64,000 nucleotides of DNA from JASLDZ01 sp964242895 (GCA_964242895.1 CAXTBN010000007.1:1-64000), one strand, 5' to 3'; shown: positions 1-8,398, counted from the stretch's first letter. A program made the numbers and translations. The notes: generated from the letters alone by a model not told the origin.

Positions 1-448
1 AGGTGCCGATGGACATGGGCGAGGTCGCCTTGGCCACGCGCAGCATGTTGTAGAAGCGCTTGGGCGTGTGCAGGTCCCAGATCAGCAGCGGCGCGCCCAG
101 GATCGGGGCCAGCGTCGCCAGCCATCGCCCGCGACGCGCCAGGCCCGCATGGCGCTCCGGGTCTACCGCCTCCGCCAATCCCGAGATCAGCGAGGCCGAA
201 CCGCCCAGGCCCGCCACGAAGATGTAGGCCCCCACCATCCAGTTGTTGAACGGCGCGGGCTTGAGCTGTCCCCGCCCGTAGTAGGTGGGCCCGTCCCAGC
301 CCGGCTTCTCGCCCTGGCCGGTGTGCGGCGAGGGCGACGGGGTGACCTCCTCCTCGCGCGGCCCGGGCTCGGACTTCGCGCGCGCCTCGGTGCCGCGGGG
401 GGCGCGGTCCCAGTCCGTCGGGCGGGCGGCGGCGGAAGCCTCGGTCAC
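1..448 (-). CDS. nrfD: NrfD-family membrane subunit of formate dehydrogenase (partial, 5' part of gene)
   Basis: This is the N-terminal 149 codons of a polysulfide-reductase/NrfD-type quinone-interacting membrane subunit; the rest lies beyond the left edge of the window. It would pass electrons from the iron-sulfur subunit to the quinone pool in the inner membrane. The first 65 or so residues are a polar, proline- and glutamate-rich cytoplasmic tail. They are followed by NNWMVGAYIFVAGLGG, which opens the first membrane helix, and then by LIWDLHTPKRFYNMLRV, a motif typical of NrfD proteins. The start is a GTG at 448 that shares GTGA with the stop of fdhB, so the two are translationally coupled. 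It is an NrfD-type anchor rather than the FdnI-type cytochrome b of E. coli. Family assignment is firm; the electron acceptor is inferred. Confidence 0.85.
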   Translation of the reverse strand, partial: MTEASAAARPTDWDRAPRGTEARAKSEPGPREEEVTPSPSPHTGQGEKPGWDGPTYYGRGQLKPAPFNNWMVGAYIFVAGLGGSASLISGLAEAVDPERHAGLARRGRWLATLAPILGAPLLIWDLHTPKRFYNMLRVAKATSPMSIGT

Positions 449-1350
449 GCCCGACGCTCCTGGCCGGCGAAGGCCAGCAGCGTCGCGGCGGCGAAGGCGG
501 CCATGGCCAGGAGCCCCGCCGTCAGCGCCGGCTTCACGCGGATGGAGGCGCGGGTGGGGGCGACGGGCAGGTTGTAGACCTCCGGCCGCTCGGTCAGCAG
601 GAAGAAGGCGTTGAGGTGGCCCAGGTCGCCCGTGGCCCCCGGCGTGCCCGGCGCGCCGTAGAGGTAGGCGCTCTCCACGCCGCGCCCGTGCAGGTGCTCG
701 ACGCGCTCCTTGGCGCGCTCGACGAGGTCGCCGACCTCGCCGAACTGGATCGAGTCGGTGGGGCAGCTCTTGGCGCAGGCCGGCTCCAGCCCGCCCTTCA
801 AGCGGTCGTAGCAGAGGGTGCACTTGTGCGCCTTGCCGTCGATCTTCGACAGGTCGATCACGCCGAACGGGCAGGCGGGGATGCAGTAGCCGCAGCCGTT
901 GCAGACGTCCTGCTGGACGACCACCGTGTCGAACTCGGTCTTGAACAGGGCGCCGGTCGGGCAGGCCTCCATGCACGGCGGGTTGTGGCAGTGCTTGCAG
1001 ACGTCGCTCATCATCAGCCAGCCGGACTGGAACGGCGTCTCGACGTCGGTGCGCAAGCCGCTGTCGCCGGTCTTCTCGACAAAGCTGACGTGGCGCCAGG
1101 TGTTGGCGGAGAGCGCGCCGGTGTTGTCGTAGCTCTGGCCGGTCAGCCCGAGCTGGTCGGCGGGCAGGTTGTTCCACTCCTTGCACGCCACCTCGCAGGC
1201 CTTGCAGCCGATGCAGACGGTCGTGTCGGTGAAGAAGCCATACGACTTGCCCGGCTCGATCAGCGAACCGCAGGTGAGCTCCGACTCGTTCGGGATCAGG
1301 CCGGGGAGCTTGGACTCGGTGTGGCTCTGGACGCGGGGGCTGACGAACAT
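445..1350 (-). CDS. fdhB: Formate dehydrogenase iron-sulfur (beta) subunit
   Basis: This is a 301-residue four-cluster ferredoxin subunit that carries electrons from the molybdopterin subunit to the membrane subunit. The cysteine sets are C46/49/52/56 (CIGCKACEVAC), C118/121/126/130, C150/153/156/160 (CNGCGYCIPAC) and C177/180/192/196, the full complement of four [4Fe-4S] sites. A hydrophobic stretch at about 275-295 near the C-terminus should form a single membrane anchor, as in FdnH. The ATG at 1350 is chosen because it forms an ATGA overlap with the upstream small ORF; the open frame runs on to 1716 without similarity. The gene is transcribed away from fdhA, which is unusual because alpha and beta genes are normally consecutive. 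Confidence 0.93.
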   Translation of the reverse strand: MFVSPRVQSHTESKLPGLIPNESELTCGSLIEPGKSYGFFTDTTVCIGCKACEVACKEWNNLPADQLGLTGQSYDNTGALSANTWRHVSFVEKTGDSGLRTDVETPFQSGWLMMSDVCKHCHNPPCMEACPTGALFKTEFDTVVVQQDVCNGCGYCIPACPFGVIDLSKIDGKAHKCTLCYDRLKGGLEPACAKSCPTDSIQFGEVGDLVERAKERVEHLHGRGVESAYLYGAPGTPGATGDLGHLNAFFLLTERPEVYNLPVAPTRASIRVKPALTAGLLAMAAFAAATLLAFAGQERRA

Positions 1351-1571
1351 CAGGCGGCGAGCTCGATCCGCTCGGCCAGCATCCCGACCACCAGGGCGAC
1401 GTCGCGGTAGGTCACCGTCACGCGCGCCTGGCGCTTGGCGAGCGGCCGCAGCTGCGTCGTCTCCAGCGCCGCGTGGGGCGACAGGATGAACAGGTGCCCA
1501 GCGCCCCCGTCGTCCACCAGTTGGAAGCGGCCCTCCTGCACGATCGTGACCCGTCCCGTCAGGCTCGGCAT
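1350..1571 (-). CDS. Small hypothetical protein of the formate dehydrogenase cluster
   Basis: This is a 73-residue protein that I do not recognise. It starts MPSLTGRVTIVQEGRF and is rich in beta-prone residues (VTIVQEGRFQLVDD, ARVTVTYRDVALVV), which would suit a small barrel or OB-like fold. It has no cysteines, signal peptide or membrane segment. It is the first gene of the minus-strand unit and its TGA overlaps the fdhB ATG at 1348-1352, so it is probably co-translated with the iron-sulfur subunit. The in-frame alternative start at 1634 is less likely because it adds a basic, low-complexity stretch. A role in assembly of the dehydrogenase is a guess from position only. Confidence 0.65.
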   Translation of the reverse strand: MPSLTGRVTIVQEGRFQLVDDGGAGHLFILSPHAALETTQLRPLAKRQARVTVTYRDVALVVGMLAERIELAA

Positions 1572-1681
1572 GACCGCCCTCCCCGCCTCCTGCAAACCGC
1601 GCCGGCCCGCGGCGGTTGCGCGGACGGACGACAAAGGACGCGACAGGCGGACGCACCCTATCTAGGATCGCGGTGGATCGG

Positions 1682-1704
1682 AACCGCAGTGTTTCTCTGC
1701 GGTT
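1682..1704. promoter_or_regulatory. Perfect 8-bp inverted repeat in the divergent fdh intergenic region
   Basis: AACCGCAG (1682-1689) and CTGCGGTT (1697-1704) are exact reverse complements separated by 7 nt (TGTTTCT). The element sits 27 bp before the fdhA ATG and about 110 bp before the first gene of the opposite unit, so it is placed where an operator could control both directions. It could instead form an RNA hairpin in the fdhA leader. No known regulator motif is recognised. Confidence 0.45.
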
Positions 1705-1730
1705 AGCGGACCACACCCGCCGGAGGCCGC

Positions 1731-4700
1731 ATGCCCGCCCTGCGCCAGACCCTGCTCGGCCGCGCCACCGACTTCCTGCGCGACTGGACGTTGCCGCGAC
1801 AGTTCGCCGGCCAGAGCGTTTACGCCGAGGGAGCGCAGAGCACCGCCTCCAAGGAATGGCGCCCGAGGCTCGAGGAGGCCGACACGATCGGCACGAGCGT
1901 GTGCCCTTTCTGCGCCGTAGGGTGCGCCCAGCTGATCTACGCCAAGGACAAGCAGCCGATCCACATCGAGGGCGACCCGCGCTCGCCGGTGAACCAGGGC
2001 ACGCTGTGCCCCAAGGGCGGCGGCACGCTCGGCATGCTGCTCAGCCCCAAGCGTGTCTCCACCGTGCTGCACCGCGAGCCGGGCGCGACCGAGTGGACGG
2101 TCAAGCCGCTCGAATGGGCCATGCAGCGCGTGGCCGAGCTGACCAGGAAGGCACGCGACGAGACCTTCGTCCACAAGCGGCCCGACGGCCGTGTCGTCAA
2201 CCAGACGCTCGGACTGGCGACGCTCGGCGGCGCCACCATGGACAACGAAGAGAACTACCTCATCAAGAAGCTGTTCGGAGGTGGCCTCGGGCTCACAAGC
2301 ATTGAGAACCAGGCCAGGATTTGACACTCCTCATCGGTTCCTAGTTTAGGAACCACTTTCGGACGCGGCGCGGCGACCATGGCCCTGTGGGACGTGGAGA
2401 ACGCCGACTGCGTGATCGTGATGGGCTCCAACATGGCGGAGAACCATCCGATCGCCTTCCGCTTCGTGGTGGAGGCGCAGCGCCGCGGCGGCAAGGTCAT
2501 CCACATCGACCCGCGCTTCACGCGCACCTCGGCGCTCGCCGACATCCACGCGCCGATACGCTCAGGCTCGGACATCGCCTTCCTGGGCGGGCTGATCCGC
2601 TACGTGCTGGAGCACGACCTGTGGTTCAAGGACTACGCCTTGAGCTTCACCAACATCGCGAAGATCATCACCGAGGAGTTCGACGATCGGGAGGACGGGA
2701 GCGGCGTCTTCTCCGGCTTCGATGTCGACACCAAGTCCTACAACGAGAAGAGCTGGCAGTACGAGGGCAAGATAATGCCCTCGTCCCTGGCCAACCACCG
2801 GGTGCAGGGAGCCGACCCGGCCGCCTACGCCAGCATGAACGAGGGGCCGGCGGCGGAGGACCGCACGCTGCAGCACCCCCGCTGCGTGTACCAGATCCTG
2901 AAGCGGCACTACGCCCGCTACACGCCCGAGGTGGTGGCCGAGATCACGGGCTGCCCGGTCGAGACCTTCGTACGCATCGCGCAGACGCTGGCCGAGAACT
3001 CCGGGCCCGAGCGCACCACCGCGCTCTGCTACGCCGTCGGCTGGACGCACCAGACGGTGGGCGTGCAGATCATCCGCGCCGCCTCGCTCCTGCAGGGGCT
3101 GATGGGCAACATGGGCCGCCCGGGCGGGGGCATCATGGCGCTGCGCGGCCACGTGTCGATCCAAGGCTCGACCGACATCCCGACGCTGTACGACCAGCTG
3201 CCGACCTACCTGCCGCAGCCCAGCGCCAGCCTGCACCCGACGCTGGAGGCTTTGCTCAAGCTTGAGACGCCGACCACCGGCTGGTGGGCCAACCTGCCCA
3301 AGTACATGATCAGCCTGCTCAAGGCCTGGTACGGCGACGCTGCGACCAACGACAACGAGTGGGCCTACCAGAACGTCCCCAAGCTCACGAGCGACTGCTC
3401 CTACGAGCCCATGTGCCTGTCCATGGCCAACGGCGTGGTGAAGGGTCAGTTCATCTTCGGCCAGAATCCGGTCGTGGGCGCCGTCAACAGCGAGCTGGTG
3501 GAGAAGGGCCTGTCGCGCGTGCCCTGGCTGGTGGTGCGCGACTTCGCCCTGACCGAGACCGCCGATTTCTGGCGCGACGGCCGCCGCGTGCGCAAGGGCG
3601 AGATCAAGCCCGAGGAGATCGACACGGAGGTGTTCTTCTTCCCCGCGGCCATGCCGGGCGAGAAGGAGGGCACGGTCACCAACACCAGCCGCATGGTGCA
3701 GTGGCACGACAAGGTGCTCAAGGCGCCGGGCGACAGCCGCAGCGACCTGTGGTTCGTCCACCAGCTCGGCCTGCGGCTCAAGGCGATGTACGCCGACAGC
3801 ACGCTCGAGCGCGACCGGCCGATCCAGGAGCTGACCTGGGACTACCCGGTCACCGAGGAGGACGACGAGCCCGACGCCGAGGCCGTGCTGATGGAGATCA
3901 ACGGCTGGACGGTCGCCGACCGCAAGCAGCTGGCGGGCTTCACCGCGCTCAAGGACGACGGCTCCACCGCCTGCGGCGGCTGGGCCTACAGCGGCATCTT
4001 CCCCGAGGTCGGCAAGAACATGTCGCGCGGCCGCCGCCCGGACGGGCCGGGCGAGAAGACCAGCCACTCGGGCTGGGCCTACGTCTGGCCGTCCAACCGC
4101 CGCACCATGTACAACCGAGCCAGCGCCAAGCCCGACGGCACGCCCTGGTCCGAGCGCAAGAAGATGATCTGGTGGGATGGCGACGCCGGCAAGTGGACCG
4201 GCTTCGACGTCCCCGACTTCGTGGCCGACAAGGCGCCCACCTACCGCCCCGACTGGTCCAAGAAGCCGCACGGCATGGACGCCATCGGCGGGGACCAGCC
4301 CTTCATCCTCAACGCCGACGGCCTGTTGCAGCTGTTCGTCACCACCGGGCTGAAGGACGGCCCCCTGCCCACGCATTACGAGCCGCTGGAGAGCCCCGTC
4401 TCCAACCGGCTGTACCGGCAGCAGGCCAACCCCACCGCCAAGCACTGGAAGCGGCGCGGCAACGAGATCCACGACAGCGGCGACCCGGCCTTCCCCTACG
4501 TCTTCACCACCTACCGGCTGACGGAGCTGCACTGCGGCGGCATTCCCACCCGCATCATGCCGCACACCGCCGAGCTGCAGCCGGAGGCGTTCGTGGAGGT
4601 CTCGCCGGAGCTGGCGCGCGATCTGGGGATCGTGAACCTGGGCTGGACGGTGATCTCGTCCAAGCGCGGCGAGATTGAGGTCAAGGCGCTGGTGACCGAG

Positions 4701-4910
4701 CGCATGAAGCCGTTCCGGATCAACGGCGGCGTGGTGCACCAGATCGGCATGCCCTACGTGTTCGGCCCCAAGGGCTACGCCCGCGGCGAGATCGCCAACG
4801 TGCTCCTGGCCATCTACGGCGACGCCAACACCTCGATCCACACCACCAAGGCGCTGACGGTGAACCTGCGCGCCGGCCGGCTGGACAAGCGCATGGCGCC
4901 CGCGGCGTGA
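1731..4910 (+). CDS. fdhA: Formate dehydrogenase alpha subunit, selenocysteine-containing, molybdopterin-dependent
   Basis: This is a single 1059-residue selenoprotein interrupted by an in-frame UGA at 2322-2324, which encodes residue 198. Residues before the UGA (ENQARI) and after it (HSSSVPSLGTTFGRGAATMA) match the FdnG/FdoG active-site loop, with the conserved His following selenocysteine. The frame is continuous from 2325 to the stop at 4908. A [4Fe-4S] site is formed by C58, C61, C65 and C93; the remainder is the molybdopterin oxidoreductase fold ending in a dinucleotide-binding domain. It oxidises formate to CO2. The start is fixed by GGAGG five bases upstream and an in-frame TAG at 1704-1706. 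The N-terminus has no twin-arginine signal, unlike FdnG. Ordinary gene calling would split it into 197- and 843-residue pieces. Confidence 0.95.
2322..2362 (+). promoter_or_regulatory. SECIS element directing UGA to selenocysteine
   Basis: Immediately after the UGA, GGTTCCTA (2336-2343) pairs perfectly with TAGGAACC (2347-2354), leaving a GUU apex. The GU of the apical loop falls 20-21 nt after the UGA and a U lies 14 nt after it within AUCGGU, the same places as the SelB-contacted G, U and bulged U in the E. coli fdhF element as I recall it. This is a bacterial-type SECIS within the coding region. It implies that SelA, SelB, SelC and SelD are encoded elsewhere in the genome. Confidence 0.88.
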
Positions 4911-5242
4911 GCCTCGCGCCCGAGGCGGCCGCGGCCGGGCGCGACGCGCTCGCCAAGGTGGATCGGGCGTTGTCCGAGCGCCCGCACAAGGACGACTACG
5001 TGCTCTCCGACGCCACCCAGGCGCTCTGCACCTTCCGCGACGGCCTGATCGCCGAAGCCGCCGCCGACCCCTCGCCCGACGGTCCGGCGCACGCGCGGCT
5101 GGAGACGCTCAATGCGGTGCTGGGGGTCGTGCTGGGCGTCCACTTCCCGATCGGCCCGACGCCGTGGGAGGACCTGGAGGCGGCGCGCGGATGGCTCGCG
5201 GGGCTGCTGACCGGGCTGGCCGAAGTCGCCGAAGTCACCTAG
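4907..5242 (+). CDS. Hypothetical protein coupled to fdhA
   Basis: This 111-residue protein of unknown family starts at a GTG (4907) overlapping the fdhA stop as GTGA. It is helical, acidic and soluble, with a hydrophobic central stretch (LNAVLGVVLGVHFPIGPTPW) too short and kinked to be a clear membrane helix, and one cysteine. Its position directly behind the catalytic subunit is where accessory or chaperone genes such as fdhD, fdhE or torD-like genes are often found, but it resembles none of these that I can recognise. The coupling supports a role tied to FdhA; the function is unknown. Confidence 0.7.
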   Translation: MSLAPEAAAAGRDALAKVDRALSERPHKDDYVLSDATQALCTFRDGLIAEAAADPSPDGPAHARLETLNAVLGVVLGVHFPIGPTPWEDLEAARGWLAGLLTGLAEVAEVT

Positions 5243-5292
5243 CCGAACTCACCATTGGATAGCTCGCTTGCGCCGGGACCGGCGGGGAGCGT

Positions 5293-5850
5293 TCAGCGGC
5301 GGAAGGCGATGATCCCCACCACCGGATCGCCGCCCGTCGTGAGCTGGATCACGTACCGGCCCGGCGCGAGCGGGAAGTCGACCACCTTGCGCATGCCCGA
5401 GCAGGGCGGCCCGTGCCCGTGCGCCGTCGAGGCGACGGCCGCGCCGCGGGCGTCCACCACGTCGATCCAGGCGACCGAGGACAGCCCGACGGCGTAGGTC
5501 CCCGGCTCGCCGACCTGCAGCGCCAGCAGCCCCGCGCGGCCGCCCGGGCCGGCCGGCCTGCCGGGCGCCGACGCGTAGGCGACGCCGTCCGCGGGCCGGA
5601 GCGTGGCGTCCACGCCCTTGCCGACCGACAGGATCGCAGGCGCAGGCACGGCGGACGAGGCGGCGGCCGTCACCGGCGTGCGCGCAGCCCAGCCGGCCAG
5701 GGCGGGCGGCAGCGACGGCGTCCCGGCCGGGCAGCTCTCGGGCGCGGGCATGGCCCCCATGCCCGGCTGCGGCGGGGGCGTCTCGGCGGTGGGCGGCGGG
5801 ACGGGCGCGGCGAGGACGGCGGCCAGCAACTGCCCGATCAGCGACACCAC
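5293..5850 (-). CDS. Secreted hypothetical protein downstream of modA
   Basis: This is a protein of about 185 residues with a short hydrophobic N-terminus (SLIGQLLAAVLAAP), a proline/alanine-rich linker, and a C-terminal beta-rich domain carrying GTYAVGLSSVAWIDVV, AHGHGPPCSGMRK and PGRYVIQL. The two cysteines of the mature part could form a disulfide in the periplasm. I recall related sequences in Caulobacterales and sphingomonads with no proven function. It starts at tandem GTG codons (5848-5850 or 5845-5847), 7 bp after the modA stop on the same strand, so it is the last gene of a porin-modA operon. A ligand-binding role in the periplasm is inferred from context only. Confidence 0.7.
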   Translation of the reverse strand: MVSLIGQLLAAVLAAPVPPPTAETPPPQPGMGAMPAPESCPAGTPSLPPALAGWAARTPVTAAASSAVPAPAILSVGKGVDATLRPADGVAYASAPGRPAGPGGRAGLLALQVGEPGTYAVGLSSVAWIDVVDARGAAVASTAHGHGPPCSGMRKVVDFPLAPGRYVIQLTTGGDPVVGIIAFRR

Positions 5851-5857
5851 CTCGACC

Positions 5858-6604
5858 TCACTTCACCGCGTAACCGTAGCGACGGATGATGGCCTTGGCC
5901 TCCGGACCTCTCAAGAACGCCAGGAAGCGGCGCGCGGCCGGGTTCTTGTCGCCCGTGAAGAGCAGGATCGCGCCCTGGTCGATGGGCTTGTGCAGCGTCT
6001 CCGGCACGATCCAGCGCGAGCCGCCGGGGACGTTGATGACCTGGCTCAGCGCCACGAAGCCGAGCTCGGCCGCGCCCGTGGCGGTGAACTGGTAGGCCTG
6101 CGTGATGGAGGCGCCCTGCACCACCTTGGGCTTCAGCGCCTGGTACACGCCCATCCGCGTCATCGTCTGGATGGCCGCGGTCCCGTACGGCGCGCTCGCC
6201 GGGTCGGCGATGGCGATCTTCTGGAAGGCGCTCGGCTGGCGCAAGACGGCGCCCTGCCCGTCCACCAGCCCCGGCCTCCGCGAGTAGAGCACCAGCGAGC
6301 CGGTGGCGTAGACGAAGCGGGTGCCGGGCACGCCCACGCCGTCCTGCTCGGCCTTCTGCGCCCGGTCCACGTCGGCCGACAGGAACACCTGGTACGGCGC
6401 CCCGCGGGTGATCTGCGTGTAGAACTGGCCCGACGCGCCGAAGCTCAGCACGGCGGAGTCGCCCGTGGCGCGCTTGAACGCGGCGGCGATCTCCTTGGCC
6501 GGCTCGGTGAAGTTGGCGGCGACGGCCACCGGCACATCGGCGGCGCGCGCGACGCCGGCGGTGAGAGCCAGGACGGCGAAGGCGGCGAAGGCCCGGCGGA
6601 GCAT
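5858..6604 (-). CDS. modA: Periplasmic molybdate-binding protein
   Basis: This 248-residue protein belongs to the ModA family of ABC-transporter binding proteins. It has a signal peptide (MLRRAFAAFAVLALTAGVARA), then VAVAANFTEPAKEIAAAF, FGASGQFYTQITRGAPYQVFLSAD and a later ATGAAELGFVALSQV segment, which carry the oxyanion-binding serine/threonine positions and the hinge. The start at 6604 removes five residues of an upstream in-frame alternative. No modB or modC lies beside it, so it must work with a transporter encoded elsewhere. It sits 16 bp downstream of a porin gene and close to a molybdenum-dependent formate dehydrogenase, a logical consumer of molybdate. Confidence 0.9.
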   Translation of the reverse strand: MLRRAFAAFAVLALTAGVARAADVPVAVAANFTEPAKEIAAAFKRATGDSAVLSFGASGQFYTQITRGAPYQVFLSADVDRAQKAEQDGVGVPGTRFVYATGSLVLYSRRPGLVDGQGAVLRQPSAFQKIAIADPASAPYGTAAIQTMTRMGVYQALKPKVVQGASITQAYQFTATGAAELGFVALSQVINVPGGSRWIVPETLHKPIDQGAILLFTGDKNPAARRFLAFLRGPEAKAIIRRYGYAVK

Positions 6605-6620
6605 GGTCACGGGTCTCACC

Positions 6621-8303
6621 TCAGAACGCGAGCTGCGAGCGGATGGAGAAGGTGTTGTAGGCCTGTCCGATCTGCGCCCCCACGGGAGTGACGAAGGTCG
6701 TGGCGTTGGGCGACAGGCGGGTCACGTCCACGTGCTGGTACTCGAGCACGAAGCGCACGATCGGGTTCAGGTACCAGTCGAGGGCGGTGGAGAAGATGCG
6801 CTGGTCGCCGCCCCGCACGGCGTCGGCGGGGGCCGCGCGCCCGGCCAGGCCCTTGTCCCAGTTCAGGTCGAGGTCTGAGTAGCGGAACGCCAGCTCCACC
6901 GCCCCGATCGTGCCGTGCAGCGGATCGAACGGATGGTCGACGGGCGGGCCGTCGAAGGCGAAGGTGTTGGTGTTGTACTTGCGGCGCTCGCCGGTGAGGA
7001 TCCAGCTGCCCTCCACGTAGAAGCCGTGGAACTCCGGGTCGCTGAGCAGCGAGTTGCGGCGCTCGATGCCGTAGTGCTCGTACTCCCCCTGCACGAACAG
7101 GCTGCGCCACTGCACGGCCCCTTCGAAGCCGTAGGTGGAGGCGTGGACGGCGTCGATGGCGCCCGTCGACACCAGGCGCGTGCCGTCGACGCGCAGCTCG
7201 GGGCGCTCCTGCAGGGTCACGGGGTACCGGGCCGTGCCCGCCGCCGTGTCCGGACCGCCGGCGTCGGCGATCTGCGCGGCGTAGGAACCGTGGAAGCCTA
7301 AGTGCGTCAGCCAGTCGTCGTTCGTGAAGGGCAGCACCGCAGCCCGGCCGTTGAAGCCGAGCGCGGTGTCGAAGGCCTGCGCCGTGCCGCTGGCGGCCGA
7401 GTTGGCGATGCCGACCTGGCGCGAGGTGATGGCCGTGGACAGGAACCACCGGTCCGTCGCGGCCCACAGGCCCGCCCCCTCGCGGTAGTCGGCCCCGGTG
7501 ATGGAGGCGCCCACGTCCGTGGTGTCGGGCCGCTCGAGGAAGGGCTGACCGTTGGTGGAGCCCTGGTCCTCCAGGCCCAGCCAGGGGCGGAAGGCGCCGA
7601 TGCGCAGGTGGAACGGCTTGAGGCCGGAGTACTGCGCCCACAGCTCCTGCACGTGGCCGGCGTCCTCCACGCCCGCGCCGCCGAAGTCGAACAGCACGTT
7701 GTACTCGAAGTCCCCGTACACCTTGCCGTCGATACCGATCCGGGCGCGGCGGAAAACGGTGCCGTCGTTCAGGTCGCGGGCGTGGGCGGTGTCGCCGGCC
7801 GCCGCGCCGCGTCGCAGATCGGTCGAGGCCGGGCCGGCGTGGTCCTGCAGGTAGTCGGCGGCGTCGAACTGCATCACGCCGTGCAGGTTGGCGGTGAAGC
7901 GCCCGTCGGGGCTGGAGATCGACGGGCGGCCGGCCAGGATGCTCGCCCCGCCCACCGTGACCGTCGGCACGGAGTCCGTGACCGGGCGGGGCGTGTCCGG
8001 CGAACTCGGGGCGGGCGAACCCGAACCCGAGTCGGCCAGCACGACGGCTCCGGCGCTGGCGGGCGCGCCCGCGGCGGGAGCTCCCGTAGCCGCAGCGGCG
8101 GTCGCTCCGGGTGCGGGCTGCTGGGCCTTGAGCTGGCGCACCTCGGCGATCAGGTCGCGGACCTGCCCCTCGAGAGTCTCGATCCGCGCGTCGCGGGCGT
8201 CCTCGCCGCGGCCGGTCGGAGCCTGGGCGGCTTGCGCACCCGTGGAGAGCGCCGCCAAGCACACGCCGAGCAGCAGCGCGCGAGCGCCCCTCGAATCCCT
8301 CAT
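6621..8303 (-). CDS. OprO/OprP-type oxyanion porin
   Basis: This 560-residue outer-membrane protein resembles phosphate-selective porins O and P. It has a signal peptide ending near STGAQA, an N-terminal coiled coil (IETLEGQVRDLIAEVRQLKA, about residues 41-60) typical of this family for trimerisation, an alanine/proline linker, and a long region of alternating aromatic beta strands ending in the C-terminal phenylalanine (RSQLAF) recognised by the BAM complex. Aromatic girdles and GEYEHYGI, FYVEGSWILTGE and similar strands are clear. It is the first gene of the run porin-modA-secreted protein, so it may admit molybdate rather than, or in addition to, phosphate. Substrate specificity is inferred from the neighbours. 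Confidence 0.85.
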   Translation of the reverse strand: MRDSRGARALLLGVCLAALSTGAQAAQAPTGRGEDARDARIETLEGQVRDLIAEVRQLKAQQPAPGATAAAATGAPAAGAPASAGAVVLADSGSGSPAPSSPDTPRPVTDSVPTVTVGGASILAGRPSISSPDGRFTANLHGVMQFDAADYLQDHAGPASTDLRRGAAAGDTAHARDLNDGTVFRRARIGIDGKVYGDFEYNVLFDFGGAGVEDAGHVQELWAQYSGLKPFHLRIGAFRPWLGLEDQGSTNGQPFLERPDTTDVGASITGADYREGAGLWAATDRWFLSTAITSRQVGIANSAASGTAQAFDTALGFNGRAAVLPFTNDDWLTHLGFHGSYAAQIADAGGPDTAAGTARYPVTLQERPELRVDGTRLVSTGAIDAVHASTYGFEGAVQWRSLFVQGEYEHYGIERRNSLLSDPEFHGFYVEGSWILTGERRKYNTNTFAFDGPPVDHPFDPLHGTIGAVELAFRYSDLDLNWDKGLAGRAAPADAVRGGDQRIFSTALDWYLNPIVRFVLEYQHVDVTRLSPNATTFVTPVGAQIGQAYNTFSIRSQLAF

Positions 8304-8356
8304 AGCCCCGCCCCGAACGCCAACCCCCGAAGACGACTTGGCTATCTCCGCTCGAG

Positions 8357-8384
8357 AGCGCTGTAAAGCACGGTTACATAGCGC
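8357..8384. promoter_or_regulatory. Candidate ModE-like operator upstream of the porin-modA unit
   Basis: The segment CGCTGTAAAGCACGGTTACA followed by TAGCG has outer CGCT and AGCG boxes 25 bp apart end to end and an inner GTAA/TTAC inverted repeat. The right half TACATAGCG differs by one base from the TACATAACG half-site of the E. coli modA operator as I remember it; the left half is a weaker match. It lies about 55-80 bp upstream of the porin start. A motif search against ModE matrices would decide. Confidence 0.45.
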
Positions 8385-8398
8385 CGCCTGCAGCGCTT

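Noticed and set aside
616..1410. Long plus-strand open frames over fdhB and similar antisense frames across the window (for example 2562-4841, 11288-13201, 41261-44821)
   Set aside because: They lie opposite strong genes, have unnatural Arg/Ala/Gly or Val/His/Gln composition and no recognisable motifs; they are codon-bias shadows of a GC-rich genome.
445..1716. A 423-residue FdhB with a long N-terminal extension
   Set aside because: The extra 120 residues are arginine- and glycine-rich and antisense-like; the ATG at 1350 gives a normal subunit and a clean overlap with the small upstream ORF.
1731..2324. A separate 197-residue gene ending at TGA 2324, followed by an 843-residue gene from 2379
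   Set aside because: The UGA is a selenocysteine codon: the frame is continuous, the flanks match the FdnG active site and a SECIS hairpin follows.
5293..5850. Annotation as homogentisate 1,2-dioxygenase, a label I recall for relatives
   Set aside because: The protein is secreted, far too short and lacks the cupin metal ligands; the label appears to be a propagated error.
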